Both the position numbers and the translations under genes were made by a program. Positions 1 to 16,900 of a DNA stretch of 64,000 nt are shown here, one piece after another. The DNA comes from Maylandia zebra. Its lineage: Eukaryota; Chordata; Actinopteri; Cichliformes; Cichlidae. The stretch is taken from assembly GCF_041146795.1 (NCBI RefSeq), contig NC_135179.1, forward strand, positions 9,335,547 through 9,399,546, given 5' to 3'. Every line of letters starts with the position of its first letter. Within the stretch, counting starts at the first letter, position 1. The notes under the pieces are model-generated. The model saw only the letters and a program-made list of their open reading frames with translations. It was not told the origin of the DNA and did no database searches.

Positions 1-380
1 TAGTGAGGGGCCAGTACAGACAGACTATCGCCGTCTTCCTAACATCAGTACAACTTCTCTTTGACTTATGAGTGATCTGTTAGAATGTAAAACCACCCTA
101 ACCCTTTTGTAAACAATATTCAGTTCAGCATCTCAGAATATTACTGTTAACATTTCCACAGGCTCTTCAAACACACTTAAGTCGTCACAGAGCTGAATTT
201 TATTCAGCTGAAGATCTTGATGTTTTTCATTGCTAGTTATAGAAATCAGTATCGTTCCAGATACTTCCGTTCTGCATTCACTACCATGGTAAATATAGAT
301 ATTGTTCTGTATGGTTGTTTTTAGTCTAAGCATCTATGACTGTTACTTATCATCAATAAACTTGGACTTGGTGGTTGCAG
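1..380. other. Left edge: intron of the TPR gene
   Basis: AT-rich sequence ending in a normal acceptor at 379-380. I see no exon in it, and the upstream coding exons of the TPR gene must lie outside the window. Confidence 0.5.
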
Positions 381-6176
<5,796 letters not shown>

Positions 6177-6204
6177 TGTTTTTGATTGTTTGCTGTGTTG
6201 ATGT

Positions 6205-6210
6205 AATAAA
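6205..6210 (+). promoter_or_regulatory. Poly(A) signal of the TPR gene
   Basis: AATAAA lies 29 bp after the TGA stop of the TPR gene, which implies a very short 3' UTR. Confidence 0.65.
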
Positions 6211-6519
6211 TTCGGAGTCTTGAGTTTAATTCTAGTCTCTTCTCCCTGGCTGCTGCATATGGTAGGGTATTCACCATCTAGCCTTTTAAATGGCCCCCCA
6301 TATTTAATTTCAAAGTGTAATTGACCATTAATGTTGTCCTCAAAAGAAATGGGACACACTAACACTTATAGTAGCATGCAAATCAAAGGGGTGATGTGCA
6401 ACTGTGTTTGGGCCTTTGTGTGTTCATAAACAAAACTACTTATCTTGACTACAATTACTACTGCAGTATGAAATAAGCCATTTGTATTTGGTTAAAGCAA
6501 CTGAGAAATCTTTTTTTTT

Positions 6520-6525
6520 TTTATT
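6520..6525 (-). promoter_or_regulatory. Poly(A) signal of wdr92
   Basis: AATAAA on the - strand, about 590 bp after the wdr92 stop. Transcripts of wdr92 and the TPR gene would end about 300 bp apart, tail to tail. Confidence 0.55.
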
Positions 6526-7116
6526 CAAATACAGATTTAATTAGGAAAAACACCTCTTAAAAATGTCATGTCAAAAGCCACAACTTAAACAATAGACAAA
6601 AGTGAACTACAACAATGTTCACTGACAGTGCAACAACGGAAAACGTTTCAGTTTCCTCCTACAAAAACAGAAATTGATGAGAGAAAATAAATCTTGATCC
6701 CACAGTAATTCCAAGCCAGAGGCTACAGTTATTTTTCCATCCACATAGAGACTTTACAGGAAATGTATAATTGCGTTACAGGGATACTTCTCTGCAGTAA
6801 AGGATAATATCATCTGCAGGGCTCAGCCAGACAATACACATTTTTTAGGGATATCATTTAACATAGGGGGAAGAAATGGCCAAACTCAAGTTTCCCAGTT
6901 AATCTAAAATACTTTTTAAAGGAGTATTGATTGAAATGGACATGAGCAGTCTCCAGGACTTGCAGTAGAAAATTGGTGTCTTCTACTAAAAGACTACTCA
7001 TCATTAAGCCTGTGACTTACACACGGGTGGTGCAGCACTACAGATACTTGTTTGTTTTTTGTTTTTCCCATATTAGGCTGCACAGATCACAAAAAGTCTT
7101 TTATGCAGTGCAGTTG
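6526..7116 (-). other. wdr92 3' UTR
   Basis: Sequence between the wdr92 stop (7117-7119) and its AATAAA. No repeat or other gene is seen. Confidence 0.55.
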
Positions 7117-8897
7117 TTAAACTATGTTGAGTTTAGTGACAATAAGTACACGGACAGACTGGTCAAAACCCGAACACACACACAGGCCCTGCTTGTCTGG
7201 GCTCCAGTCCAGGCTGGCAATTGGCTGAGTAGACAGAGTGACATTCTGTAAGAGGTTGACAGATCCAGCTACACCTACGTCAACACCATCAGAGTCTTTC
7301 TTGCATCTCTGAGCAGGATACTCACTGGAAATGACATCAAAACACAAAAAATTATGGTTAGTTTACAGTTTACAGGAAAGAACATGGTGTCTGTTGACTG
7401 ACTTGACTGGTTACTTACTATTTCCATAGATGTAGGTTGCCGGCTCCTCCTGTGGTCATAAAGATGTCTCTGTTCTGAGGCAAATGTCTCACCTGCCAAA
7501 TGGTCGACTTATGAGCCTAAAACAGAAGAGTCATGTTTAGTACATAAAGTGTACCGAAAGACTGTAAAGAAAACCTTTCAACCACTTTAGACTGATAACA
7601 GTCACAAAGTGTGACTTGTGCTGTTTTTAGAGGTTCCTGTTTTGACTCTTCTTTGGTATAGACTTAAATTCAAAACACAAGTTAAATTTATATCATCAGT
7701 GGAATAGTCCGATCTCTGACATTGCATCTTTCCCTTGCTTCCATTGCCAAAAATGCTTCATTTTCCTTGCTTCAGCTGGACAAACTGAATTTGAAAAAGC
7801 TTTTGTTTTGCATATGCGAAGTATCTCCACCAAAAAATATTTTGCATTAAAACACACAAAAAATCTAGACATACGAAAGGACATTAAAAAGCGAAACAGA
7901 AAAACCTCGGAATCCACGTGAAAGAGGCTGCTCTTGATGCTTTGAAAATGACTGAAATTTTGACTATAATAACCATCAATACCATGATATTAATGGCGCC
8001 ATCTCCAACAACGATGAGGCGGCCTACATGGATGAAGTGAAGAATCTGGCATCATGGTGCCAGGACAACCATCTCCAGCTGAACCTTGGCAAGACCAAGG
8101 AGCTGGTGGTGGACTTCAGAAGGAGTCAGCACAGAGACTACAAGCCCATTATCATCAATGGTGCTCCAGTGGAGAGGGTGCAGTCCTTCAAGTATCTCGG
8201 TGTCCACATCTCCTCAGACCTGACATGGTCTGCCTACATTCAGCTCCAGACCAAGAAGGCTAAGCAGCGCCTGTACCACCTACGACAACTGAGGAAGTTT
8301 AGGGTCTCTCCTGAGATCCTCAGGATTTTCTATACAGGCGTTGTGGAGAGCATCCTCACACAGAACATCACATCCTGGTTTGGGAACAGCTGTGTTAAGG
8401 ACCAAAAAGCTCTTCAGAGAGTGATCTGTACAGCAGAACGCTGCTGCAGGATTGGTCTCCCCCCGCTTCAGGACACCTACACCAGGAGATGCCGGACTAA
8501 AGCAGCACAGATACTGAAGGACCCGTCCCATCCTGGCAACACACTGTTCCAACTTCTGCAATCCGGTAGAAGGTTCCGCATCATCCGGGCAAGGACAGAG
8601 AGACTCCAGAGGAGCATCTATCCCCAAGCCATTCGGGCCCTAAACCAACCCCCCTCACCCTCTCACATCATCTATAAGTGACTGAGACAGGACTCTCTTC
8701 TAGACACTCTAAACCCACCGGCACAATGTACATTTCAAATTCCTTTAATTTTATATATGTTCATTTTGTCTATTTTGTAAAATAGTCAGATTGTCTATTC
8801 TTATTTAATTCACTTAATGTACAGAATTCACCTGCTTGCTGCATACATGCTACTACTGCACATTCACCTAATGAGTGAGAGTGAGAGTGTGTGTGTG

Positions 8898-8935
<38 letters not shown>

Positions 8936-11900
8936 GTCCCCCCCCCCCCCCTTGCACAAGTCGAGGGGCGTGTCAGTGAAATGTCAGGTTACATTTCACT
9001 GTGCGTTATACTTGTATAACTATGCATGTGACGAATAAAGAACCTTGAACCTTGTAAAGTCCATGTTGTATTTTAGTCTGAAATTCTTGGTGGAACCTTA
9101 TGACTCATGGTTGGAGACACTGGTGTGCCAACTGTTGATTGCTCAGAAGAACTGGACAAATATTTAGAAAGCCAGGCCCCTGGATTTCCTGGGCCTAGCT
9201 AACACTTGGAAAGCTGGCCGTGCACTAATCCTGGTTTAAGTGTAGTTTTTCCAGCGTTTTCCCACAGAAAGCCACACATCTCTTCCCTAACATGCCCAGT
9301 CTCATTTTTCGGGCCGGTTACACAAAGGTAGTTAGACAAACATGACCCCAAACACTTCCAGCTATAAAAACGGTCAAATTGCCGTTTGCCCCCATTTCTT
9401 TCTATACCACACAAATGTAACAATAACAATAATAGTTCTAATAGCCTTTTGACATTTTCCCCATACATAGCAGCCAAACATCCATCTGAGTCACTCCACC
9501 CAGGTTAATTACCTTTTCAGAAACCGAGGCGAAGCCTTTGGTAGGGTGCTGGGTCCTCATGTCAAAAACGTGGAATTTTCCCTCCAGTGAAGTGGCCACC
9601 AGCTTGTTCATGTTGATGTCTTTCCTGTCAAACTCCACACAACATACCTAGTCAAGAAAAAAAAAAATAATAGAAATGAGTCACTCCCTGGATATTTACC
9701 ACATGGCAAAGCTCCATCACAAATGATTTTACCATGCAGTAGAATGTGTTGAACTTGGCATAATGACTTCTGGCAGGTTTATACACAAGAGGAACTGAAT
9801 GAAAGAGACAGCCATGTAATAAAATCAGAGCAATTCTTTGTACTGCTTATGGCATGTGAGGAAGTATTCACCTCAGACTGCCCTGTTATTTTATGTGCAG
9901 TGTAAATGATGTGGGAAGTCATTTTCAGTTCTGTCTCCACATTTCACACCGTTTTTGTCTGCATTATAGTTCAAAATCTGTTATTTGTGCAAAGGAAATA
10001 TTATGTGCCAAAAGAATTCAACCCTTAAAAAAAAGCATTAGCTTTAACTATTTTGATTCATGTTTGGTTGAATCAGAAAAAAAAGTAGAAAATGTATATA
10101 TGCCACATACTGACAATTTTTTCTTTCACCTCACCCCATTTTTAATGTTCGTTTCCCACCGTAGAGACATATTCCGCAGATCGAAGAGTTTGATGTCACC
10201 ATTGTCATATCCAGCACAAACACAGCGGTCCTGATCATTAAAGGCATGACCTGAAATGTAAATGTAAAGGATATTTTAAGCCTGGGAAAGATCATTGAAA
10301 ACAAACACAAAGGCACAACATAGGTTTATGGCTGCATTTCCATAGGTGTTCATGCTCATGTGCTTTTTTTTTTCCACTGTACCATCTGTTTGCACCTTTT
10401 GTGTTTGGAGGGCATGGATCAGGATGTTCTTAAAAAAGTATACATGAAAAACAAACAAAAACAAAAGTTTTGTTTGTCATGTCTTATCGGTTATGTGCAG
10501 TGCATTCCAGCAGCTTTATTTATGGTGGCTGATAGGTTAGCATTGTTGCTTCACAGAGTGTCCTTTGTCTGACCCAGAACAGGGTGCTTCTCTCTGGAGT
10601 TTGAATACTCTCTCCTGACATTGTACCTTTGACCAAGGGACTAGCTGGAATTTGGGCTTTGTTCTGCTGTTTAAAATTCAGAGAAATAATCCCCTTTACT
10701 AAGTATAAAGAAATCCCTCAAATTGTACACAATAGAATATATGATAAATATTTTTTTACTGCTTCTTAGAATTAATATAACCTATGACTGTATCAGTTCT
10801 TATCACTATCAAAAATGCATTACAGTCCTGTCTCTGTGGATACAGATAAAGTGGAGAGCATGTTTTTAAACTTTACTTGTGGATGTTGGTACTTCGGTCC
10901 TCAAGAAAATAATGTTCTGTGAGGACCCTGTTAAGGGGCACAAGCTGTAACAGTGTCCTTTATACTACCACAACTATTGCAGGAGCCTTACCCTCTTCAG
11001 ACCTTATGTTCTTTTCTGCACACCATGGAAGTAGGGGAAGCACCAGCACTATCAACTTAGTTTCTGAAGAATATTTTACAAACCAAAAGCAACAGTCCAG
11101 CAGTCCCTCTTGGTTTCTCCTTCCATTGGCTCCATGTTGGCTACAGGGGAATCCTTCTGTCTGGGATCCCACACCTTGACTGTACCTATTAAAATACAAT
11201 CATGTAGGATCTAGTCTTATTTTCGTGTACTTTACTTTCCCACTATCATTGCACTGAAAAGTAATTACAATCTAGTTTGTTTGTTTTTTAAATGCTCTTA
11301 CCATCTCTGCTTCCAGTAACGATCTCAGGCGCACCATCACCAATCCCCAGACCACCAACACCATCAATACTATTCACGATCTCTTTGTGGGCCTTTACAG
11401 CATATACGGGCACATCCGGGGTCTCTAGATTCCTGTGAACCACAGGACATCAGTACTGAATAAGTCTAATGTCGACGTAACAGATTTTTAAAATAACATT
11501 TCCATTACATTTTTTCTATTCCATTCCAATTATAACTGTCTTTGGGATTTGAATATAAGATCTACAATTAACACAACAAGTGTTTTTTGGTTAAAAATAG
11601 AATTTAAACCTTGCTTTCCCAGTTTGATTCTTGCTATTACAGGCACAACAGTTACAATTGGTGTATACAATACCATATATTGAGATTTCCATCAAAATCC
11701 CCTGTTGCTATGTGTCTTTGCTGAAGAGACGTGGCCCCAAATGTTCCACATTTTATAGCTTTAGGTTTCTCTACCTGAAACATATCACAGAGGTAAGAGT
11801 TTGTTTAGTTTCGTGAATGGGACAATTCAGCATATAATGGAAAAGCAGTGTGGAAGGAGTGCAGTGAAAATGTATTTTCATAATCCAAGTGAGCTTGAGC

Positions 11901-12930
11901 TTCAGGGCATAAACTGACAGTCAGGCATTCTCCTTTAGAATTTTCTGGTTGAACCTATTAATTCAAGTCATCCAGGCCAAAAGCAGCAAAACAGCCCCAG
12001 ACCATCACATCACCATGTTTGATTGTTTTCTTGTTTTTTTTAGCTAACGTGAGATGGCCCTTTGTGTTCATTTTGGTCAGCAGTGGTTTTCACTACGGAA
12101 CTCTCCCATAGATGCCATTTTTACCGATTCTCTTTCTTATCATTGAATCATGAACACTGACCTTAACTAAGACGTTCTTGTCTTATACTAACATTTGCTT
12201 GATCATTTGAAACATGCGTGACAAATATGCAAGAACATAAGAAATTGGGAATAGGGCAAATACTTTTTCACAGCACTGTATCATGTAGGCACTCTTGATT
12301 CAAGCTTTAGCAGCAAAATGACCTACACTTGAAACAAACAGGCAAGATAAGTATAAAAGAATCATGTTTATACACGTTTTGTTACGTTTACTCTCCTTTA
12401 TCTGTATCTTGATGCCTGGCACACATCCCATGGCGCAAAACTACAACAGTAAGTTTTGTTTGTAGTACGATACACTGGTGACAGCGTAGCAATCTTTTAA
12501 TCGTTGCAAGTGATGCTGTAGTATTTGCTTTTTAAGTATAATCTGGATAAAGTATGCCAACTATAGGATAATCTACAGTAGAACAATAATGAACGGGCTG
12601 CCTTCAAATTGTTGTCATGGAAACACCCTTGCCAGACTTTTCTAGAACTCTTCGACGGGCTAGCTAGCTCTGTACGCCGTTTGTATGAAATATCTGAGAG
12701 AAAAGAAAGGAACAAAGGCCCACAAGAGTAGAACGTTAATGTACCTCCTTTATGAGCTGAGCCTCGCCTTGGTGAACTTCATATATTTGAATCACTCCGG
12801 TTCCACTAGGAAAGTTTCCCAGACAGACAAACTTCGCGCTGCAGGGAATCCATTTACTGTCAAAAACCGTATAGTTCAAACTCTTCTGAATATGCGTAAT
12901 AATCTGAGGCTTGGACAGCGGCGATGACAT
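7117..12930 (-). CDS. dnaaf10: WD repeat protein 92 (Monad / DNAAF10)
   Basis: Eight coding exons, 358 aa (human about 357): 12745-12930, 11674-11774, 11302-11432, 11084-11185, 10135-10250, 9513-9647, 7419-7516 and 7117-7324. All introns are GT-AG and the phases join exactly. The protein matches vertebrate WDR92 throughout: N-terminus [18 protein letters not shown], then WD-repeat blades such as [21 protein letters not shown] and GNLHLWKYEYP, and the C-terminus [10 protein letters not shown]. It is a seven-bladed beta-propeller adaptor of the R2TP/prefoldin-like (PAQosome) co-chaperone, needed for cytoplasmic preassembly of axonemal dynein arms. The start follows human WDR92. No inactivating change is seen. 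It shares a short divergent promoter region with pno1. Confidence 0.97.
7517..9512 (-). other. wdr92 intron 6 with a LINE insertion
   Basis: Intron of 1,996 bp, more than half filled by the L2-type LINE at about 7985-9055. The rest is AT-rich and unrecognised. Confidence 0.7.
7985..9055 (+). mobile_element. 5'-truncated LINE (L2/Maui-like), C-terminal RT region
   Basis: An uninterrupted frame at 8028-8681 (217 codons, TGA stop) codes for the C-terminal part of a teleost non-LTR reverse transcriptase: [19 protein letters not shown], then [14 protein letters not shown], then a [11 protein letters not shown]-type region. The palm motif is missing, so it is 5' truncated and cannot move alone. 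A 3' UTR follows, with a GT/TA microsatellite and poly-C near 8880-8952. The end is an AATAAAGAACCTTGAACCTTG tail near 9034-9053, typical of L2/Maui-type LINEs. It lies opposite to wdr92. The exact clade is inferred; the 5' boundary is approximate. Confidence 0.85.
9648..10134 (-). other. wdr92 intron 5, no recognisable content
   Basis: AT-rich intron of 487 bp. The short A-rich frames inside have no support. Confidence 0.5.
10251..11083 (-). other. wdr92 intron 4, no recognisable content
   Basis: Intron of 833 bp, AT-rich, with no repeat or RNA that I recognise. Confidence 0.5.
11940..12278 (-). mobile_element. Decayed Tc1/mariner fragment in wdr92 intron 1
   Basis: On the + strand, around 11985-12020, is the antisense of a Tc1 transposase segment (CAGCCCCAGACCATCACATC). 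Around 12070-12175 is another Tc1-type segment (antisense text such as TGGTTTTCACTACGGAACTC). The right end carries a Tc1-like terminal repeat, CAAATACTTTTTCACAGCAC, ending at 12278 before TA. The left boundary is approximate and no open frame remains. Confidence 0.65.
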
Positions 12931-13304
12931 TTTTATAAGAAACACTGATATCGGCGTGAAAAACTAGACAACTGTCGCTCTCTTCCAAAACAAACTAGGT
13001 ACAGCTGAGCGAGCGGCTGCCTTAACAGATGCCTGACAAAATGCGTATCTTTCAATAAAATATCTATGTACATTGGTACAAAAATCATATGCAAAAATAT
13101 ATAAACAGCTTGCATTCAATTCTAAAGACAACTAGAGACATCATAGATAGTTATAATAAAATAATTTTGTTACCTCTCAATCTACAGGCGTCGTTGATGT
13201 GGCTGTTTGGGTCCTTTTCGTCCCACGAGGACATGCTCACGCGTCTCCGTTCACAGTCTGCTTAGGTTTCTACTCAAAGTCTGATTTTAAAAACTTTTTT
13301 CGAG
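12931..13304. promoter_or_regulatory. Divergent wdr92/pno1 promoter region
   Basis: Only 374 bp separate the wdr92 ATG (12930, - strand) from the pno1 ATG (13305, + strand). Both 5' UTRs and any core promoters must fit here unless upstream non-coding exons exist. CpG sites cluster near both ends (around 12950-13015 and 13190-13255). The same head-to-head pair is known from human 2p14. No TATA box is clearly placed. Confidence 0.7.
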
Positions 13305-16300
13305 ATGGACACCGACAAAAACCCAGTCCCGGACTCTGTAGTACCCATTGAGAACAAAGATGACGCCGATTCTTTCACAAAGGTTAAGTCAAAAAAGTCT
13401 CAGAAGCGAAAACGTGAACAAGATGGAGCGAGCATGGACACAGAGGAGCCCGTGGCAAGCAAACGACCGCAATTTCCGCCCATTTCAGGAGACAAATTAC
13501 GGGTAACTACACCACGTGCATATATAGACTCTGTGTATTCTCTCGGTTTTGTCAAATAAATACCAATAACTGTACATTTAATGTTATTTGTCATGTTTAC
13601 AAAGTAGCTTCCCCGACCAAACCATTAACTATTATGCGCACGCGCGGTGTAGTCATGTGAATACACTAAATAAAGCTGCTGTTGTGGTAGTGTGGTTGCC
13701 CAAGTAGAATATTCAAATACACAACAAACACTGTGTTTAGGTCGTGACTGTTATTATAATACTTATGATTTCACAGTACTCTGACTGTTTAAAGCACTGT
13801 CTACTAAAGCAAAAATACAGTTAGGAAAACAAAACGCATAAATTACTCGTGGTTAATATCAGTCCAGTACTCAGAGGATTAATTAGAAACTTTGAAATTA
13901 AGCGTGCATATGAATGTTTCAGTAATTAAATACACCGTCAGGCACAATAGAAACCCGGGGTTGCTGTTTATATGTACTCTGCAATCTCTCTTTCTACTTC
14001 TGTTGTGGATTAGTGGTTTCTGTTATGATGACATTTTTTTCACTGTTTCCTGATGATTTAAAGATCAGACAGTTAAGTGGAAAAAAAGTCACCACATTAA
14101 ACAATCGTAAACATGTTACATTAGTTGCAGCATTGCTTTGAGTTCGGGTTACAAAGCAAAGATGTTTTCTGATAAATCCTAACCAAATGTCATAGAGTAG
14201 TTTTGCTAACATTACACCGTATGATCAGAAATGTTCTTTGTGTTTGTTTGTTTTTTTAAGGGATCAGATGAGATGCGCAAAATCCCAGTTCCAGCTCACA
14301 GATACACACCGCTGAAAGATAACTGGCTGAAGATTTTCACTCCTATTGTAGAGAACCTACAACTTCAAGTTAGATTCAACCTCAAAACAAGGAATGTTGA
14401 AATCAAGGTAAGCTTCTCCTGTTCATGTAGACTTCGGTGATTTGGTGAGCCTATTTATTACAATGCTTATATACAGTATTTCATCTCTGATATGACTAAT
14501 ATGCCTTCTTTCTTTCAGACATGTAAAGAAACACAGGACATCACCTCACTCCAAAGAGCAGCTGATTTTGTTAAAGCATTTGTTCTTGGATTTCAGGTTG
14601 AAGTAAGTACATGAGTTTTCTGCATGTTTTAATTCTGCCTGACTGCTTTTGTACTGAATGTGTATTTGTCAAGCCAAAAGTCAAGTTTTGGCACAGTGGT
14701 AGAGACACTTGACTGAAACTTACTTCAGCTCAGTGTAGTTAAATAATCTATTGTTAATACAATAAAAGTTTCCTCCCTGTCAGTAGCCTCCATAAAGTGA
14801 CTTGTAGTTGTTTTTGCTTTGTCTAAATGTGTAAATTATCTTTAGAAGCTGTCACAGTATTTTATTGTTAATTTTGAGCCTTGCTGGATTGTCACTCGTG
14901 ATGTAACATTCACACTCTCTCCCCTCAGGATGCTCTGGCTCTCATTAGATTAGATGAGCTCTTCCTTGAAAGCTTTGATGTCACAGACGGTGAGTTTCCA
15001 CCTCCGTAGCACTTGTGGCTGCTGTTAGAGTCGTCATAATTTCTTACCAGTTCTCTTTCCCTGCTGCATGAAGAATACAATGTTCAACCTCTCGAGATCT
15101 ATTTAATTGTTCTCCCATGTTTTGGCAGTGAAACCTCTGAAGGGAGACCACTTATCCAGAGCTATTGGAAGAATAGCAGGGAAGGGAGGAAAAACCAAAT
15201 TCACCATTGAAAATGTCACAAAGACTCGCATTGTGCTTGCAGACACGTGAGTAAATCCACTATTTTGATATGCTACAGTAAAATTACTAATTAATTTTTC
15301 ACATCATTTGCTTCTTAATCCCTCATTAATTTTCTTTAGCCACCTTTTTGAAGTTGATACGGTTTCACTGCAGCATTAATCAAACATTTAGATTGGGATT
15401 TTTTCTCTTGCATTGTTTTAGTCATGATAAGTATTGGAGTTCAATACAGATCTTGCAAAGAAACTCTGTAAAGAAGAGCTTTACTTCTTAGGGATTAAAC
15501 TTAAAAAAATAAAATAAACTGGCCTGATTTGGTTTGTTAATAAGTGCATAAACATACTATCATATATTACTTACTAACAGTTTTTGTCACACAAATGCTA
15601 TTTTCCTCTTCACGCAGATGTTTTTGTGGGTACTCTAAAGACAATATAAACAACCTTTCGCATACATCCATACCTGCAGTATGTTTTCTAGTTATGTGCC
15701 TTGTATTCATTGTTCATTGAAACTGCGAACACTCTGCTTTGTCTGTCTACAGAAAAGTTCACGTATTAGGATCTTTCCAGAATATCAAGATGGCCCGGAC
15801 AGCGATATGCAACTTGATCTTAGGTAAGACGAGCATTGTTTTTATAGCACAGTATATCATGTGGTTGATGCTATTGAGGTGGTGCTTTATTGGATGAGCT
15901 GGTTGGACACTCTGCTGTCTCAAATACCGTTACTCCTGGAGAAGTACAAGTACTAATTTATTCACTTTGAGGTACTCATTTAAACATTGAAATTTAGATT
16001 ATAAGACTCCCCTGTGAATCCTTTTATGGATTTCAATTTTGATATATACTTAAATGCAGCAGTAAAAGTGCCTAAATTAAAAGAGGCTAGGCAATAAAGC
16101 ATTGGAATGAAGCCATTTTTCTGAATCAGGTGTTTAAAAAGACCTGTTATAACACTTAATGTTTTCCGTAAGGAGTGCAAAAATCGAATTTCTTACTTTT
16201 TTTTTTTTATAAGCTGACAGTCAGCTTAAAGAAAAACCCTAAAACATTGAACAAACAGTTTAGCCAAGTCCTGAACAAACCTATTTAACTGCTGTGCAGC

Positions 16301-16502
16301 CTTTTCCAGTGTTCAGAGCATCAGTCACCTGACAGCAAATCCATCGAATCTAGCATTAACCATATTTGGAATTGAACTCTTTGTTTACACATTAGTGCTG
16401 AGAAGTGACCTTTAAATCCCTTTTGCCCCTACAGGAAGTCCACCTTCAAAGGTCTATGGCAACATCCGAGTGGTGGCTAGCAGGACTGCAGAGAGATTCT
16501 AA
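13305..16502 (+). CDS. pno1: RNA-binding protein PNO1 (Dim2, 40S assembly factor)
   Basis: Seven coding exons, 248 aa (human about 252): 13305-13502, 14261-14407, 14519-14602, 14929-14989, 15129-15246, 15753-15823 and 16435-16502. All junctions are GT-AG and in phase. Residues 1-66 form a poorly conserved, charged N-terminus containing MDTEEP and KRPQFPP. From residue 67 the match to vertebrate PNO1 is strong: [32 protein letters not shown], then the C-terminal KH-type RNA-binding region with [16 protein letters not shown], and the end SRTAERF. PNO1 binds the 3' end of 18S pre-rRNA in the nucleolus and cytoplasm and guides NOB1 cleavage during small-subunit maturation. It is divergent from wdr92 and convergent with ppp3r1. 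Confidence 0.98.
13503..14260 (+). other. pno1 intron 1, no recognisable content
   Basis: Intron of 758 bp, AT-rich; nothing recognised. Confidence 0.5.
14603..14928 (+). other. pno1 intron 3, no recognisable content
   Basis: Intron of 326 bp with a good pyrimidine tract before the acceptor at 14927-14928; nothing else seen. Confidence 0.5.
15247..15752 (+). other. pno1 intron 5, no recognisable content
   Basis: Intron of 506 bp. In vertebrates, introns of ribosome-biogenesis genes sometimes host snoRNAs. I looked for C/D and H/ACA boxes here and saw no convincing set. Confidence 0.4.
15824..16434 (+). other. pno1 intron 6, no recognisable content
   Basis: Intron of 611 bp, AT-rich; nothing recognised. 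Confidence 0.5.
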
Positions 16503-16663
16503 ACCTGAAGCCTGATTGGTTACCATATGTATTTCTCTTCCCCTATTGGCTGGTGGAATTCCTATGTGGGATCTGTGTTGAGACCGTCACTGCCCTTTGG
16601 ACTAATACCTCAGGTTCTTCTGTAATCTCGTGGTTTCTGAATCAGCTGGTATCAAATATGATT

Positions 16664-16669
16664 AATAAA
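16664..16669 (+). promoter_or_regulatory. Poly(A) signal of pno1
   Basis: AATAAA 162 bp after the pno1 stop. The next gene end, ppp3r1, lies only about 200 bp further on, on the other strand. Confidence 0.6.
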
Positions 16670-16883
16670 ATTATGATACGTGCATTAAGGGAATATGGAT
16701 ATCTGAAAGTACGTGTTTGTGCAAATGTGTTTAAAAAAAAAAAAAAAAACTAAACGAAGCATGTGTGTACTCTTCTTTCCTGGTGAATGAAGATACAAGT
16801 CTAGTCAGTCACATCTTGGTCAGGTTTAAAATAATAATAATAAAAAAAGGACAGTCAAATAGAATACTTTCAACATTTCAAAG

Positions 16884-16900
16884 TTTATTTAAATTTTATT
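16884..16900 (-). promoter_or_regulatory. Paired poly(A) signals of ppp3r1
   Basis: Two AATAAA hexamers on the - strand (16884-16889 and 16895-16900). They would end a 3' UTR of about 2.3 kb. Confidence 0.5.
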
